Positions 1 to 12,386 of a stretch of DNA of 64,000 nucleotides are shown in pieces. The notes beneath the pieces are model-generated. The model saw only the letters and a list, made by a program, of their open reading frames with translations, ran no database searches and was not told where the DNA came from. The DNA is from Odiellus spinosus (lineage: Eukaryota; Arthropoda; Arachnida; Opiliones; Phalangiidae), in contig CAWUCO010000074.1 of NCBI GenBank assembly GCA_963920705.1, positions 620,001-684,000 of the forward strand, given 5' to 3'. How positions within the stretch are numbered: position 1 is the stretch's first letter; each line of letters opens with the position of its first letter. The position numbers and the translations under genes were made by a program.

Positions 1-27
1 AAAAAAAAAAAAAAAAAAAAAAAAAAA
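1..27. repeat. poly-A tract at window edge
   Basis: Uninterrupted A run at the very start. It may be a retroelement tail or simple low-complexity DNA; the cut edge prevents a choice. Confidence 0.7.
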
Positions 28-310
28 GAATTTGGATGTTTGACGCCGGAAAATAATTAGTAAGTTAATAGTTTGTCATTTTTTCCAAGTTCAGATTTTG
101 TTCGGATAGGAAGGATAATGTAATGAATGGTTTTAACACAAATACCATTCGTAAACCAAGATATAACTACATGGTGGAGGCAAGGCATAACATACAGGCA
201 TGGTGTAATCGAATTTTGTAGTATCTGTACAAGATCTTATTATTATCAGATATTCTAATACCTCTTCTAATATCTTATCTATTTATATTAATGCCCTTAG
301 TAGGATTCGC

Positions 311-1066
311 GTGATAATAATGGGGAAAAATCCAGGAATATTAAGTAATAATTGCAATACTATTGACCAAAACTGTGATGAGTATTTAGTATCGAAAGCT
401 CTTAAATCCGCTAATTTAGAAAACGAGACGCTAGTAGATCTTGAACCGGACACTTTTGATTTTTCTAAATCAAGTGAAATTAAAGTAAGAAGTCCCCAGA
501 AGGCACAACCAATGCAACCTCTTGGTGCGAGTTCTTCATTATTGAATAGTAACAATATTTATATTTCCAAGTCAGCCGCTAATGTTAAAAGACCCAATGA
601 CGTAAATGACGGTGAAATACTAGAAAATGAATACACTAAATTAGAAGAGAATGGGTTAGAGTACCTTGCGGGTTGGGTAGCAAAAAGCACTGTAAGAGTT
701 ATCCTAATTTAGATCTAGTAGATAAGGAAAAGAAAGATCATAACTATACTTTACCATCGTAAAGTACGGTGGATACACAGTGCCTTCTAATTTTTTTTCT
801 CAGGAAATTAAAAAATTTGACCAGGTATTCCTAAAATATTTGCCTAATAAACTGTTAACTAATGAATGCAATATTGTAAAAAACATAAGTCAAAAAATCT
901 TTCAAGAAAATGGTCTCGTTCCTATTGAAATTATTCAAAGTTTTGTAAAGATTAGAATTTGTATAAGAATGAAATATTTGAATAGTATTAAATCAGTTCC
1001 TAAATCTAAAGAATGTGATGACAATTCTAGGAAAAAGACCAAAAAGATGAAAAAAATTATAACATA
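311..1066 (+). pseudogene. P-element/THAP9-like transposase C-terminal relic
   Basis: Two reading frames (311-712 and 780-1067) look like pieces of one protein. The first ends in a motif resembling EYLAGWVAKK that is typical of the C-terminal part of P-superfamily transposases. The frame then slips near 680 and has a stop near 760. The second piece starts with KYGGYTVPS and ends with a FVKIRICIRMKYLN-like segment, again like the tail of THAP9/P-type transposases. Transposase catalysis (DDE residues) and a THAP DNA-binding domain are not visible, so only the C-terminal third is present. It is intronic or upstream relative to the ABCB gene and clearly dead. The family call is from motif memory only. 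Confidence 0.45.
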
Positions 1067-1613
1067 AACTTAAGTGATACCCTACTGTTTTATTACAAAA
1101 ATGTTTAAAATGGATCTCATAACTTTGTGATAAGTTCCTGTTATTAAATTAGTGATAATAAATAAAGATTTTAAAGTTTTAAAAGTGCTGTAAATTTATA
1201 AAACCCCAGAATAATAGCCAATCAAAAAGAAAAAATTGTTTCAATAATTAAATAACACATAAGCAAGGCTCTTTTTCGAAAAACGCGCGGTGCGGAGGGC
1301 TCGTGATGACGTCATACCTCGCTGGGAAACGAGAGAGGAAAAAAATTGTTGAAACGAGTTGCCCGATTCAGCCACCCTTGGGCCCAAGGTTTCTAAAAGC
1401 CTTGAAAAGGGATAAGGAAGCGCATGTTTTAAAGGGATATGAAAGTGGATTTTTTAATATTTTAAATTTGTAACAATCTTATTTTAAGAAGATATCCGCG
1501 CTTTTTGAATAGATAATGAAACTGATATTTGAATTTGGTGCGCATGCAAACATCGTTCAATATTTTTTGAATGCTTTTTATCACACGAGTTTCTTTAAAG
1601 GGACAGATATTAG
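1067..1613. other. no gene seen
   Basis: AT-rich sequence with a short GC-richer patch (about 1285-1400) containing a GATGACGTCAT palindrome. No reading frame or repeat boundary could be supported. Confidence 0.5.
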
Positions 1614-2177
1614 ATATAAACCAGTTGGGCAGCCGCCCACCTAGAAGGGAGGGCTATTTGTGACAGATATTACAACTCAGAATGGACAGATATTAAATTA
1701 CATCTGGCAATGGACAGATATATAAGTTTTATTACAACTCAGAATGGGCAGATATAATTTTTTATTACAACTTGGAATGGCCAGATATAAAATTTTCAAA
1801 TCAGTGCAATTCAGCCAAACCTTTCACAAATAACTCTGCCCTTTGAAATAAATATTTTCTGTTTCATATCGTAGTATGTCACAAGATGATTTAGATTTTT
1901 ATTTCATAGTTCCTTTCACCAAAAAAAATTTAGAATGACTAAAATAAAGGGCAGAGTTATTTGTGAAAGGTTTGGCTGAATTGCACTGATTTGAAAATTT
2001 AATATCTGGCCATTCCAAGTTGTAATAAAAAATTATATCTGCCCATTCTGAGATGTAATAAAACTTATATATCTGTCCATTGCCAGATGTAATTTAATAT
2101 CTGTCCATTCTGAGTTGTAATATCTGTCACAAATAGCCCTCCCTTCTAGGTGGGCGGCTGCCCAACTGGTTTATATT
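1614..2177. mobile_element. foldback element, ~230-bp arms
   Basis: Bases 1614-1843 and 1945-2177 are near-perfect reverse complements, separated by a ~100-bp loop. The arms contain the phrase CAGTTGGGCAGCCGCCCACC and a run of CAGATAT/AATGGAC repeats. There is no coding capacity. Structure fits a non-autonomous foldback or MITE. A clear target duplication was not found. Confidence 0.85.
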
Positions 2178-2279
2178 TAATTTGCGAAGTTATCGGCGAT
2201 TTAAAAATTAGGCATTGCTTGTGCATAGAAACCATAAAGGAATCCTTATTTCAAAGTTAATCGTCGGTAACTTCGCAAA
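2178..2279. repeat. ~100-bp hairpin repeat
   Basis: ATTTGCGAAGTTATCGGCGAT at the left is matched by its near reverse complement ending at 2279, with about 60 bases between. It abuts the preceding foldback directly. Confidence 0.7.
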
Positions 2280-3271
2280 TACTGGCTCGAGCGCGCTTAT
2301 TCCGCCTTACCCTCAGTAAATTCGGCCAAGAAATCCATTGGTGACACTCATTTCTCGATTCTAGGTGCGGAATTGGTTCCTTTAGCAAATTTTGGGAGTT
2401 TTTCAAATATATTCGTGTTCCCAAGTTCGATTTCGCACCGTTCTAAATTAGAAATTCTTGGGCGTATTTTAAAATTACGTTTTCGTGAAGAGTTTGTGGC
2501 CAAATTCTGGGTTTGAGAATTTGCTACGAGGATATAGAGTCGGTCTGGGACCGTGCCTTTCGCTAGGCCTTAAAATTACATTATAATTCCGGACAGTTTT
2601 GGTTTTAAATGAATATCTTTAATTTTCCTCGCTTTAAGTCATGAAAAAAGGCCTTATTTTAAGCCTCGGTTTCCGGCCTATCCGTAAAACATTGCTTCAA
2701 GATCGTAGGAGATGGTCTTGAGAAGATAAGACCCTAATTACGGGGTGCCATAATTTCAACGTTTAAATTAATGCCAAATTTGGGGAATGACTTAAAATGT
2801 GACTCCGAAAATAAGCTCTCATTGTTTTTAGAAAAAATGTACGAAACAAAACTGACTTTCTTTCGAAACTTCAAACTTTCTTACGCGGAAAGTACATTCG
2901 TGGCATCGGTTCGACGGGATATTCGATGATTAATCTTAGTTATAAAAAACCCTCTACGAGCGGCCAATTCCGGACGCCTCGACACTAGCATCGATTAGTT
3001 ATCAATTACCCGCGAAAAAACCTAATTAAAAGACCTAAAACTACGCGCTTTCGGGAGATCATTATTAGGCCTATTATATTTATTATTAGGCCTAAAATAT
3101 CGAGTGAAGATGGAATTTAACGATCAAGGTATTTTAACTATTATTTTTATTTGATTAAGCGGAACAAGGAGTAGGATACGTATTATTTTCCGTGATACGA
3201 TTAAAATGAGCGTTAAAAAGCTTTTACTTTAAATTTAAAGTATAAATATGCGTTGGAAATTATAATTTAAA
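2280..3271. other. no gene seen
   Basis: Unique-looking AT-rich intronic or intergenic DNA. No exon with transporter similarity, no tRNA and no long frame was seen. Confidence 0.5.
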
Positions 3272-3272
3272 A

Positions 3273-3430
3273 CGGGTGTCCGGGCATTAGAAGCGGGTGT
3301 CCGAACATAAGAAGCGGGTGTCCGAACATAAGAAGCGGGTGTCCGAACATAAGAAGCGGGTGTCCGAACACAAGAAGCGGGTGTCCAAACATAAGAAGCG
3401 GGTGTCCGAACATAAGAAGTGGGTGCTTAA
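3273..3430. repeat. 21-bp tandem repeat, ~7.5 copies
   Basis: The unit GCGGGTGTCCGAACATAAGAA is repeated head to tail with one or two substitutions in the outer copies. There are no spacers between units, so it is a minisatellite and not a CRISPR array. Confidence 0.95.
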
Positions 3431-4277
3431 ATGTTTGGATCGATCGTTCTTTTTCGTCCGATATTATAATAATTAGCTATTAGCTTTTAACCAACGAAAC
3501 ATTGGGGCTTCCATTCGTCACACTACCCCTGTAAATTTCTTCTCTGATAAACACGAAAAGACCAAATTTTTATTGCTGCATTGAGGCGCGTTCAGTAATG
3601 AAAACTAAAGTGCGCGGTAGGCTGCCGACTCATTAAACGCTCCCCTCCGGCATTTATCGCTGAATACTTTTTTTAATTTAGTTAACCTGATTTGTCACAG
3701 GAGGACACCACCTTACGGCGAAAAAATAGTGTATAGGGATATGTCTAACGGACGCCAAAACCTTTCTCCCGAAAATGCTTATGACGTTTTTCATTGGGAC
3801 TGCACCGAGAGTGCTTCAAATTTTCTTGTAACGTCAACGCTCGCGCTCCGAGGCCCTTGGGGTGGTCTTGAAGCGACCTCCCAAAGGAATACATGTTCTC
3901 CAGAGTCACTCTTTTCGCGCACAGGCACCCGGCTGCCGGTGCTTCATTACTTCTATCTTCCATTGAAGATCGGAGTGCTCCCAAATCATTACTCCGTTTC
4001 TCAAGCTGGAGCAGCTCGGAGTGCTCCGCAAGAGAGTGAGCGGCCCAATGGAAGACGTTACTTCATCTCGGGAGTGCTCCTTTTCCCTAATGAAAGACAA
4101 AAAATATTCAGAGCACTCCCGGAGTGCTAGGAGTAGCCCAATGGAAAAGCCATTAGTTTTCTGTACAAGGGTGTAATGAAAATTGCGCCAAAAGGATGTA
4201 ACAAGTTTATTTCCACTTCCAAGGAAAAGGATAAAATCTAGGAAAAAACTATTGACCCATACACCATTTACACAAGG
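3431..4277. other. no gene; GAGTGCTCC-rich patch
   Basis: The stretch holds several GGAGTGCTCC palindromes (about 3970-4130) flanked by CCATTG/CCCAATGG, which could be an old short inverted-repeat element of about 180 bp. The long minus-strand frame covering part of this region is treated as chance. Confidence 0.4.
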
Positions 4278-4685
4278 TAGATTCCGATGCCGCCGATTAC
4301 ACGTCGGCGCGCCGTTAAACTTTGCAATATTTTCGGAGCGCCGCCGCCGCCGTTTAATTCTTGGCGCGCCATGATCCGTGAGACTCAAAAGTCGAGCGTC
4401 ACTCTGCCAACAGGGGTCTGCAGCTGTCGAATGGCCACTGCCACGCAGTGCAGGCACGGTGAGAGACCGTTGGTCCGTGGGAAACCACGAAAGTAAAAGT
4501 ACAATTTCTGCCCAGGCTTGGTCACGGGAGAGCAGAAAGACGCGACATGGCAGTCCTGAGCTGACCACGTGACGTCATACGCCGATAAACGCCGCCGCCG
4601 ATACGCTCATGGTTCACGCCGCCGCCGAAACTAAAAAAACACCGTCACACCGCCGCCGGATTTTTTTCCGCTGCGTCGGAGTCTA
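4278..4685. mobile_element. hAT-like MITE, copy 1
   Basis: A GC-rich 408-bp element with ends TAGATTCCGATGCC and GCGTCGGAGTCTA. It is flanked by an 8-bp near-duplication, ACACAAGG (4270-4277) and ACACAACG (4686-4693). The interior matches the element at 14000-14435 in the opposite orientation, including the GCCGCCGCC blocks. An 8-bp target duplication with TAG-type ends fits the hAT superfamily. No transposase is encoded. Confidence 0.85.
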
Positions 4686-4693
4686 ACACAACG

Positions 4694-5384
4694 ACGTCCC
4701 TTCAAATGAGAAGCGTGAACCAAGCGAACGTCGTTCTTCGGAATTCACAAGGCCTACAATCCCCTTGCTTTTACCTTGATTTTAAAGGCCCGACCCTAAA
4801 AGAAATAAATACACTAGCGTGCTAGATTCCACAAAATATAAAATAATTTGGAAAAAACAGGACCAAACTGAAAATTCGATAGCGGAGAAATATGGAAAAT
4901 GTTGCGGAAAAATATGCCTTGGTCATATTCCGTAAATTTTTCCAAGAAGAAAATTTCTCGCTTACAGCCTTATTTATGGATAACCCCTTTTTTATTGTCA
5001 TTGTCTTTATATAACTTGATTCTAAAGACACGCATATCCACTAAATTTATACTTTTTATGTATATTTCGGTAAGGTGTCTTTTTCAAACGAACGGCATTG
5101 GCTCGATACTACTTGCTTGTTTTTCAATGATAATGTTTATTAATGCAGTTTTAAATAAGAAACCATTTAAAACTACTCCGGAAGCTCTACGAGCAACAGA
5201 ACAGGCGCTATTGCCAATTATGTAGTTTTGGTCGGCCATTTTCCATGATGGCGTCGAAAGCACACAAGGGAGAGTTGGGGAGACTTCACCACGTGAAAGA
5301 ACGCCCCAAAATACATAAGAAACCCAAGAGAAAAATTCTCCATAAATTAATTCTAGGTACACCAGAAATTTTAGCTAATTTCAT
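4694..5384. other. no gene seen
   Basis: AT-rich DNA with overlapping short frames on both strands that show no recognisable motif. It may be the 3' flank of the degraded repeat gene that follows. Confidence 0.4.
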
Positions 5385-6236
5385 CAACATCACTTCCATC
5401 ATTTTCATGTAGTTCATCAAGTATATGCGCTAATTTACGTTGGAAAGTGACAACGTTTTCTTAACAATTGACCGTTGTAATCACTACTTCCTTAGCGAAA
5501 TGTTCTGTAATGTTTTTCTTCATGTAAACAGCTGAATATGGTTCACAGTTGGTACCATCCAAGTAATTTTCCATTAATAATATTAGATATTGCACGGTTG
5601 TCAGTTCTTCATCATTTACTCTTCAATAGTTTATAACTTTATTAAACGCTATGTCCTTTACGTCATCCTTGGGTCTACCAGCTTTCTTCACGGAAGCTGA
5701 GACGGAAGTAATTTCTTCAGAATAATATTGAGAAGGTATTTTTTTACCTGTACGAAAGTTAATGTCACAAGTCTTATGATAAATCGCATCACTAGCATGA
5801 AGATCATTCGACATTTCTATTCTCCCCTTCACCTTTAAACTCCATTCATCATTGCGCTTAGAGCAGATGCCCAAAATTGACTCGTCATATATTTTAGTTC
5901 TAACTGGATATGCTAGCTTTTTCGTGAGACCCGTTTTCGAGACCCGTTGACCACAAAACAAGCAGTTTTCTTTAGAAACGAAATGACTAATTGTAGAGCA
6001 TAATCTTTGCGCGACGAAGCGGAAGCGATTTTCTGGGTTTGTTTTATTTTCACGGGATTCGTAAAATTTGACCGGCAGTTATTGTGAATTTTTTGTCCCA
6101 CTTCTAAATCATAATTAGGTACATTTCTCATCTTACAAGCATTTTTAATACTGAGTATGCCTTTCTCTGTTAAGCAACTAGAAGTTGAATTAGACACGAC
6201 CTGCAAATTGCAAAAAACAATAATATCGCGATCCAT
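5385..6236 (-). pseudogene. broken repeat-family gene, Cys/His-rich N-terminus
   Basis: Reading minus from 6236, an open frame carries CNLQ...C-L, a G-Q-K-I-H-x2-C segment and FTNP, slips near 5930 into a second frame with CFVC/CGQR-like residues and H-K-T-C-D-I-N-F, then has stops near 5620. Downstream to 5385 are pieces such as EPYSAVYMKKN and ENVVTFQRK. This resembles a widespread, unnamed metazoan protein family often found as multicopy genes or transposon cargo, with spaced Cys/His residues suggesting zinc binding. At least one frameshift and two stops break it. The function of the family is unknown to me. Confidence 0.5.
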
Positions 6237-6990
6237 TTTAAAGTTAAAACTAATAATACTCGACTATTATATTCAGCCATTACATTGAAACAAAAACTAA
6301 AATTTCAGACTCGTAGGAAAATACTTTTTATGGTTTTTAGCATACCACGTGATATAGCCATGGCCAATGAGAAAAACGCAAGCATCATCGGAAAATCACC
6401 CTAGATTTACGTCTACACATAACCGCGATTTTTAGGGTCTCGTATATAGTCAGTATTTTCTCTTCGGACAAAACTTTGTTTAGGGGGTGTTACTCAACCC
6501 TGAATATCTAAATAACCGCTGCTTTATCGTAAAACAATGTCAGTACATGTTTTGTAGAGGAGAATAAGAGCTACAATTCTGTTATCGTAAAATGGTAATC
6601 AGATAATTAAAACAGAAGTTATTAATTAATTAGTCATTTTTACCCCCAAAAGGGGAGTATAAGTGGGGGAAGGAAGCGAGTTACACCGAGAATGTTTTTT
6701 TAAATCAGCATATTTTTTCATTAATAATCAAAAAAGAACAATTCTCTTTTTTCCGTGTCTCGACTGTACTAAAGGTCGAAAACCTAAAGTTTTTGAATGA
6801 ATTTCCATTACTTTTTTTTTTATTCGGTAATAAAAGCAAAACAATATTGCGCTAATCCTATTCCGTAAGTTGTAGAACAAAGTTAGCTTAAAGCTCATAT
6901 CTACGAGCTATCTTTGAACGTTCTCTTCGTGAAAATATTATTTTTTATTAATTTCTTATTCACAATAAACTTCTTCACTTTAAACACTAG
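6237..6990 (+). other. intron sequence before first visible ABCB exon
   Basis: AT-rich DNA that ends in TTTAAACACTAG, the splice acceptor for the exon at 6991. Walker A of NBD1 should lie in the preceding exon; no such exon is visible from base 1 onward, so that intron is longer than 6.9 kb. Confidence 0.6.
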
Positions 6991-7194
6991 ATTTTGATCG
7001 ATGGTCTGAATATTAAAGAATATCACCTTGGGTATCTTAGAAACCACATCGGAGTTGTGGGACAAGAGCCTATATTATTTGCGACTTCAATTTACGAAAA
7101 TATCAAATACGGTTTTCCGGATGCCAAAGAAGACGACATCGTCAATGCGGCCAAAACTGCCAATGCTCACGATTTCGTATCAAAACTACCGCAA
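6991..7194 (+). CDS. ABCB transporter exon: NBD1 Q-loop
   Basis: First visible exon of a full-size ABCB (P-glycoprotein/MDR) transporter, an ATP-driven membrane efflux pump. It encodes 68 codons, phase 0 at both ends, between acceptor CACTAG and donor GTAAAT. The peptide starts ILIDGLNIKEYHLGYLRNHI, carries the Q-loop in GVVGQEPILFATSIYENI and ends at SKLPQ. In human ABCB1 this lies just after Walker A of the first nucleotide-binding domain, around residues 455-525. Walker A and all of TMD1 are upstream of the window. High similarity to the family and matching phase with the next exon make this secure. Confidence 0.95.
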
Positions 7195-7338
7195 GTAAAT
7201 ATAATTACATAAAATATACGATTATATTTTGAAACGGGTTAATAGATTAAAAGTCGTTTCAGAAATAGTATAACCTTCATTAATTATCAATTGTAGAAAG
7301 CTCCAAAATAGTCTAAATAAGCGATTCGATAAAACAAA

Positions 7339-7458
7339 GAAAATGCGAGCTAATTCCTATCGAGAGCTCGTTCGGAAGCGTACGATTCGTGTTATTTCGA
7401 AAATGCGAGCTAATTCCTATCGAGAGCTCGTTCGGAAGCGTACGATTCGTGTTATTTT
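7339..7458. repeat. 60-bp exact tandem duplication
   Basis: The 60-bp block containing GCGAGCTAATTCCTATCGAG is present twice in direct, adjacent order with essentially no difference, so the duplication is recent. It is in the first intron. Confidence 0.95.
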
Positions 7459-7730
7459 AATCGGGGTTTCTATCGATAGGAGGGAGATATTATGAATTTG
7501 CCTATTACATTTGGCGTTTAATCGGAGTCGATCTGATGCCAAACCCACGAGTTTCATCTTTAGAAAATGGAAAGATTTGTTAGGCATATTTTATATGTAG
7601 TGTACGCCTGTTTTACATACCATTTCTACATGCTCCCGTAGAATAACGAAAGAAATCGGCTTAGTCAATGATTAAAAAATTTAACTTGGTGCAAAATTAT
7701 CCAAATTAGAAAATTCCTCAATTCGACCAA

Positions 7731-7839
<109 letters not shown>

Positions 7840-10211
7840 CTGAATTCAACGAAACTGTATCAAAGACGTTTTCCATTTTGGTCCGCTTTAGTTGAATCCA
7901 GTATTATCAATTTGGTCTATTTGGTCAAATTCAGATATAATATTCCAATTTGAATAATGTTTCACAAAAATATAAGATTTATCTTCATTGGGTATAGTTC
8001 GATCTCTGTAGTTATTCGATAGTAGTATATCAAAATGAAGAGCTAAACTGACGACACACTGGGTAAAAATAGCCTAGCGAATTTTTTCAATTTCTGGTGA
8101 TCAAGTTCGCGAGATTGGTGCGAGATCAATTTTACAAGGCCCGAATCGAATAGGTTCCTTGTCTTCTTTAAAGAAAATAAAAATTCGTATCTGTTTCAAT
8201 CCGAAATTGTACTACTATTTGTTTTCGGCGTGCTATTCAATTATTATTTCTAGTTTATTGGCAATTTAATGTCAAAAATTTAAAACTCAAAGATAAAATA
8301 TTTTGATTTTTACCTCCCCAACTGAACTTTAGTTCAGGGGGAGGCTTTACACTGGTCGTGTTTGTGTGTCTGTGTGTGTGTCACTTCCTGTGTAAGCGGA
8401 TATCCTGTGTAACCGGAAATCACGTGACCTAGCTCGTGGAGCCAAAAGTCTAGAGACATTATCATACCAGCTTATCGTTCAATTCCGTTTAACGGGAATT
8501 ACCTCCTTTAAGCGTGGCTGCCACAATGAGTTTCAGGTGTCGTGCAATTATATACAACAGGACGTCTCCAATTGTATATTATTATCGCATGCCACCATCC
8601 ACTTTACGGTCAAACCTCGATGCTGGACAGTTGAAGGCGATTATACGCAAACTGTTATAATCACCTCCGACCATCCTCACACCAAGGTCCAACCTCTAGT
8701 GTCCGATCTCAGCGGGCCATATTAGCGAGGCGTCCCTCACTAATATAGTCCACATCAACCTTCCACTCCAGTCATCTCCTCCCTCTACGGGTCTTTGTGG
8801 TGCAGTTACCGAATGCCTAGGGTTACGATAAACGTCTAGACGTTGAGAAGGAGGGGTTTTCCCCAACTCTTCTCGGTAACTCGCTCGGTGAATAAAGGTT
8901 AGCGAAAGCTATATATACCCCTTTTCCATGCCCTAACTATTTTGGCCTTATGCCGCGATATCTTTTAGTGAATTGAAGCGTATAATTCATTTAAATTTTA
9001 ATTTAATATAATAATATTGTTAAACTGAATCTAATTAATAAAGAAGCTGAAAAATCAATTAAAAATTCGAGATAGTTTAGAAGATATTTAAGAAATTTCC
9101 CAAAAATTTAATGAAATGTGACCGTTTAATACCAGCTTGAGTTGGCAACACGCGCTTAGCTGTTTTCCATATATCATTTAGTCCAAAAAGCAAAGGTATA
9201 ACGGGCATTATAGGCTTAGTCTTGCTGCAAACTTGGGGTGGATTGAAGAATCTAAATAAAAGTGCGTTTATACGGGTATCCCACCGTCCACTGAATTCGA
9301 ATTAATACAGACAAAGGTACTTTGACAAAATTTGATAAGACTTCTTTCGGTACGAGAGTTTCTCTAGTTAAACACAGATTTAAATGATGAAATATTGATA
9401 AATTATATGAAGTAATAGAGAGTAAGGTGCCTGAATTGGTTACAAAAGGGTGAAATCATAAGCTTAGCCGATTTTTATTAATTGCTTCAAAATGATAAAC
9501 AAAAATTTTATTTCTTAAACAGTAGAATGATAAGCAATATACATTGAATTCGAGCTAATAGAGAGAAAGTATAGTTTATTGTTTACGAGTGCTTCTCTTA
9601 GTTAAACAAAGATTTCTATAATGAAAGATTGATAAGATATATGAAGTAATAGAGAGAAAGGTGGCTGAATGGGTTACGAAAAGGTTAAAACATAAACCTA
9701 GCAATCTTTATTAAGTGGTTCTAAATTGATGAACAAAAATTTAATTTATTAAACTGTAGATAAGCTATTTAAGAAATTTCCCAAAAATTTAATGAAATGT
9801 GACCGTTTAATACCAGCTTGAGTTGGCAACACGCGCTAAGCTGTTTTCCATATATCATTTAGTCCAAAAAGCAAAGGTATAACGGGCAGTATAGGCTAAG
9901 GCTTGCTGCAAACTTGGGGTGGATTGAAGAATCTAAATAAAGGTACGTTTACACGGGCATCCAAGATAGAAACGACATGAGATTTAAAGCTGAGGCGGAT
10001 TGATACAAAATGTTAAAACGCTTAAGAAAAATTATAGTCGTGAAAACTCCCCTTGGACAGAAGTACAGTAGGTTTCCCGTGTTTAAAAAAACATCAGTTT
10101 TGAATAAAAAATGGTTATCTGATGTTGGAAAAAAAATAGGCTTCAGATTTCTCCACTATAAAACCAAGAAACATTTCCGATTATTTTCATAATCAAAAGA
10201 AGCCGTGTAGA

Positions 10212-10736
10212 GTGAACTTCGTTGGCAGACCAGGAGACGAGACAAGACGAGACCAGACGAAAGAGAGCTATAGTGACTTAAGTGAGAAAATCAACCAGCG
10301 CAGAATGTCATCACCATTTGAAGTCAACAGAGCAGCGACACGGCTTTCATTTATCACCAGAAAGAGACGGCCTGGCTACGAAGAATTGAAACATGCAAGC
10401 AGTGAGTGTTTTCGGACTCGACATATGAGATTCTTACAGTCAGTAAAAGCTCAACAGTTCTTCATACGGCCTTGTTATTCTAAATATAAAAGGAGCTATT
10501 CAAGTATAAATATTAACGGTATGGAAATTAGTCTATTTCAGTATTCAAGATATTTTTTTTTATCATAGGAGTGGAAGCTAACGTCTTGTCAGCCGGTTTG
10601 GAAAATAACCTCTCGACCAGCTCAATCCTTTGATTCTTCCAATGACTGGGATCACTTGCATGATGAAAATATCAGTAATGGTCCTCTATTAGCATGTCAA
10701 AACAAGAATTTTAGACGAAAACTGTACCGGAAGTAA
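10212..10736 (+). pseudogene. gene-like segment in left arm of foldback A
   Basis: The frame from 10212 reads MNFVGRPGDETRR and then about 100 residues rich in Lys/Arg. A second frame from about 10569 starts EWKLTSCQPV and ends at a TAA at 10736 after RRKLYRK. The second segment follows a ...TTATCATAG acceptor-like site, so it could be a separate exon. The same two segments occur in the opposite arm, where frames are kept and a 15-base (5-codon) indel separates the copies. AATAAA lies downstream near 10985. I do not recognise the protein. It may be a captured host gene piece or a decayed element gene. Confidence 0.45.
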
Positions 10737-11099
10737 TTGCCGATCATCTACCGAAAATGGGTTGTAAATGGAACATTCAGTCTACAATATTTCTTGGTTT
10801 GTCTAAGAGGAACTTGCTACAAAATCTTCGTCGTTTTAATTCCTTGTCTTCATTGCCATCCCAGACTAAATCCTTCGTCTTTATCAAATCAGTGGATTAT
10901 CTCAAAGATAATCACACAGTACAGCCTATGCTCTAATGATAATTTATATTATAAGAACATGTATTTTACATATTTATTTAGAAAATAAATTTCATTTAAG
11001 AAATCTACGCCATGCCGCATATAATTATGGGTAACGCAGGACAATTCATTTGGTGTGTATATTAAAGAGTCTACGACCTGCCGCATGTAATTATGGGTA

Positions 11100-11281
11100 A
11101 AGGCCCATTTACAAAAGAGTGGAAAGCTGAAGGGTAATCTGATGCATGGAGCAATAACAACAGGAGGCATAGGTTCATACATCGTTTGAAAATGAGATTT
11201 TGGAACCTATGCTTCCTCTTGTTATTGTTCCATGCATCGGCTTACGCTTAAGCTTCCCGCTCTTTTGTAAACGGGCCTTTA
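11100..11281. mobile_element. 182-bp TA MITE nested in foldback A
   Basis: Ends AAGGCCCATTTACAAAAGAG and its reverse complement, arms of about 78 bp, flanked by TA on both sides. The right arm of the foldback at about 12010-12030 lacks it and shows the uninterrupted site. It fits a Tc1/mariner-type MITE inserted after the two arms formed. Confidence 0.85.
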
Positions 11282-12386
11282 CGCATGACACTCTTTTGCA
11301 TTCTCTGTAACCTTGAGGTTAAGGGAAAATACTTATACTCCGTAAAATAGAGAATAATGATTGAAATGCACGCTGTTTCCTCTACTCATCCAATACTCTA
11401 CATTTCTTTTCATCTTTTATTTTAGGTAGGGTTAGGTTAGATTACCTTAACGTCGGGGTCGGGGAGGTTATATTTTGGTTTCCCAACTTGTTTTTGGTTG
11501 CTCCAAATAGGTAAATATATAAAAGGGAGGAGTCCTTTTTCGTAAGTTGAGCGTCGACGTCACCTGTGACGTTTCTTGTGCAGAAACACGGCGCCCGTAG
11601 TCAGAATGACAAAATTCTAAAGATCTCTAGTTTTACTCTCAAGCTTAACGCCTGATTTCTCCGCCCCTGCGTTCTTTTTACATCCGGAACTCTAGGGGAT
11701 GAGTGACGTCTAAAGTGACGCGGCCGCTAAACTAACAACTTGATCAAGCCGAACTGAGCTTTTTATATATTTATCTATTAAAAATTAAATTTAACAAGTT
11801 GGGAAACCAAAATATAACCTCCCCGACCACGACGTCAAGGTAATATAACCTAACCCTACCTAAAATAAAAGATGAAAAGAAATGTAGAGTATTGGAAGAG
11901 TAGAAGAAACAGCGTGCTTTAGAATTACGCTTCTCTATTTCCCATCTAGGTTACGGAGTATAAGTATTTTCCCTAAACCTCAAGGATTTAGAGAATGCAA
12001 AAGAGTGTCCTGCGTTACACAGAATTATATGCGGCAGGTCGTAGACTTTTTAATGTACACGCAAAATGAAATAACCTTCGTTACTCATTATTATATGCGG
12101 CAAGGGGTAGATTTCTTAATAGATACACACGAAATGAAATGTTTATTTTCAAAGTAAATATGTAAAATACAAGTTCATGTAATATAAATTAACACTTGAG
12201 CATAGGCTGTACTGTGTGATTATCCTTGATAATCCACTGAATTGATAAAGACGAAGGATTTAGTCTGGGATGCCAAGGAATTAAAACGGCGAAGATATGG
12301 TAGCAAGTTCCTTTTGGACAAACCAAGAAATATTCTAGACTGAATGTTCCATTTACAACCCATTGTCGGTAGATGATTGGCAATTA

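Noticed and set aside
3273-3430. Regular repeats that might suggest a CRISPR array
   Set aside because: Units are directly adjacent with no unique spacers, in an insect-like intron-containing sequence.
3906-4568. 220-codon minus-strand open frame
   Set aside because: It runs through the terminal repeat of a MITE and its body; no domain, and the same element copy at 14000 does not keep the frame. Chance frame in GC-rich DNA.
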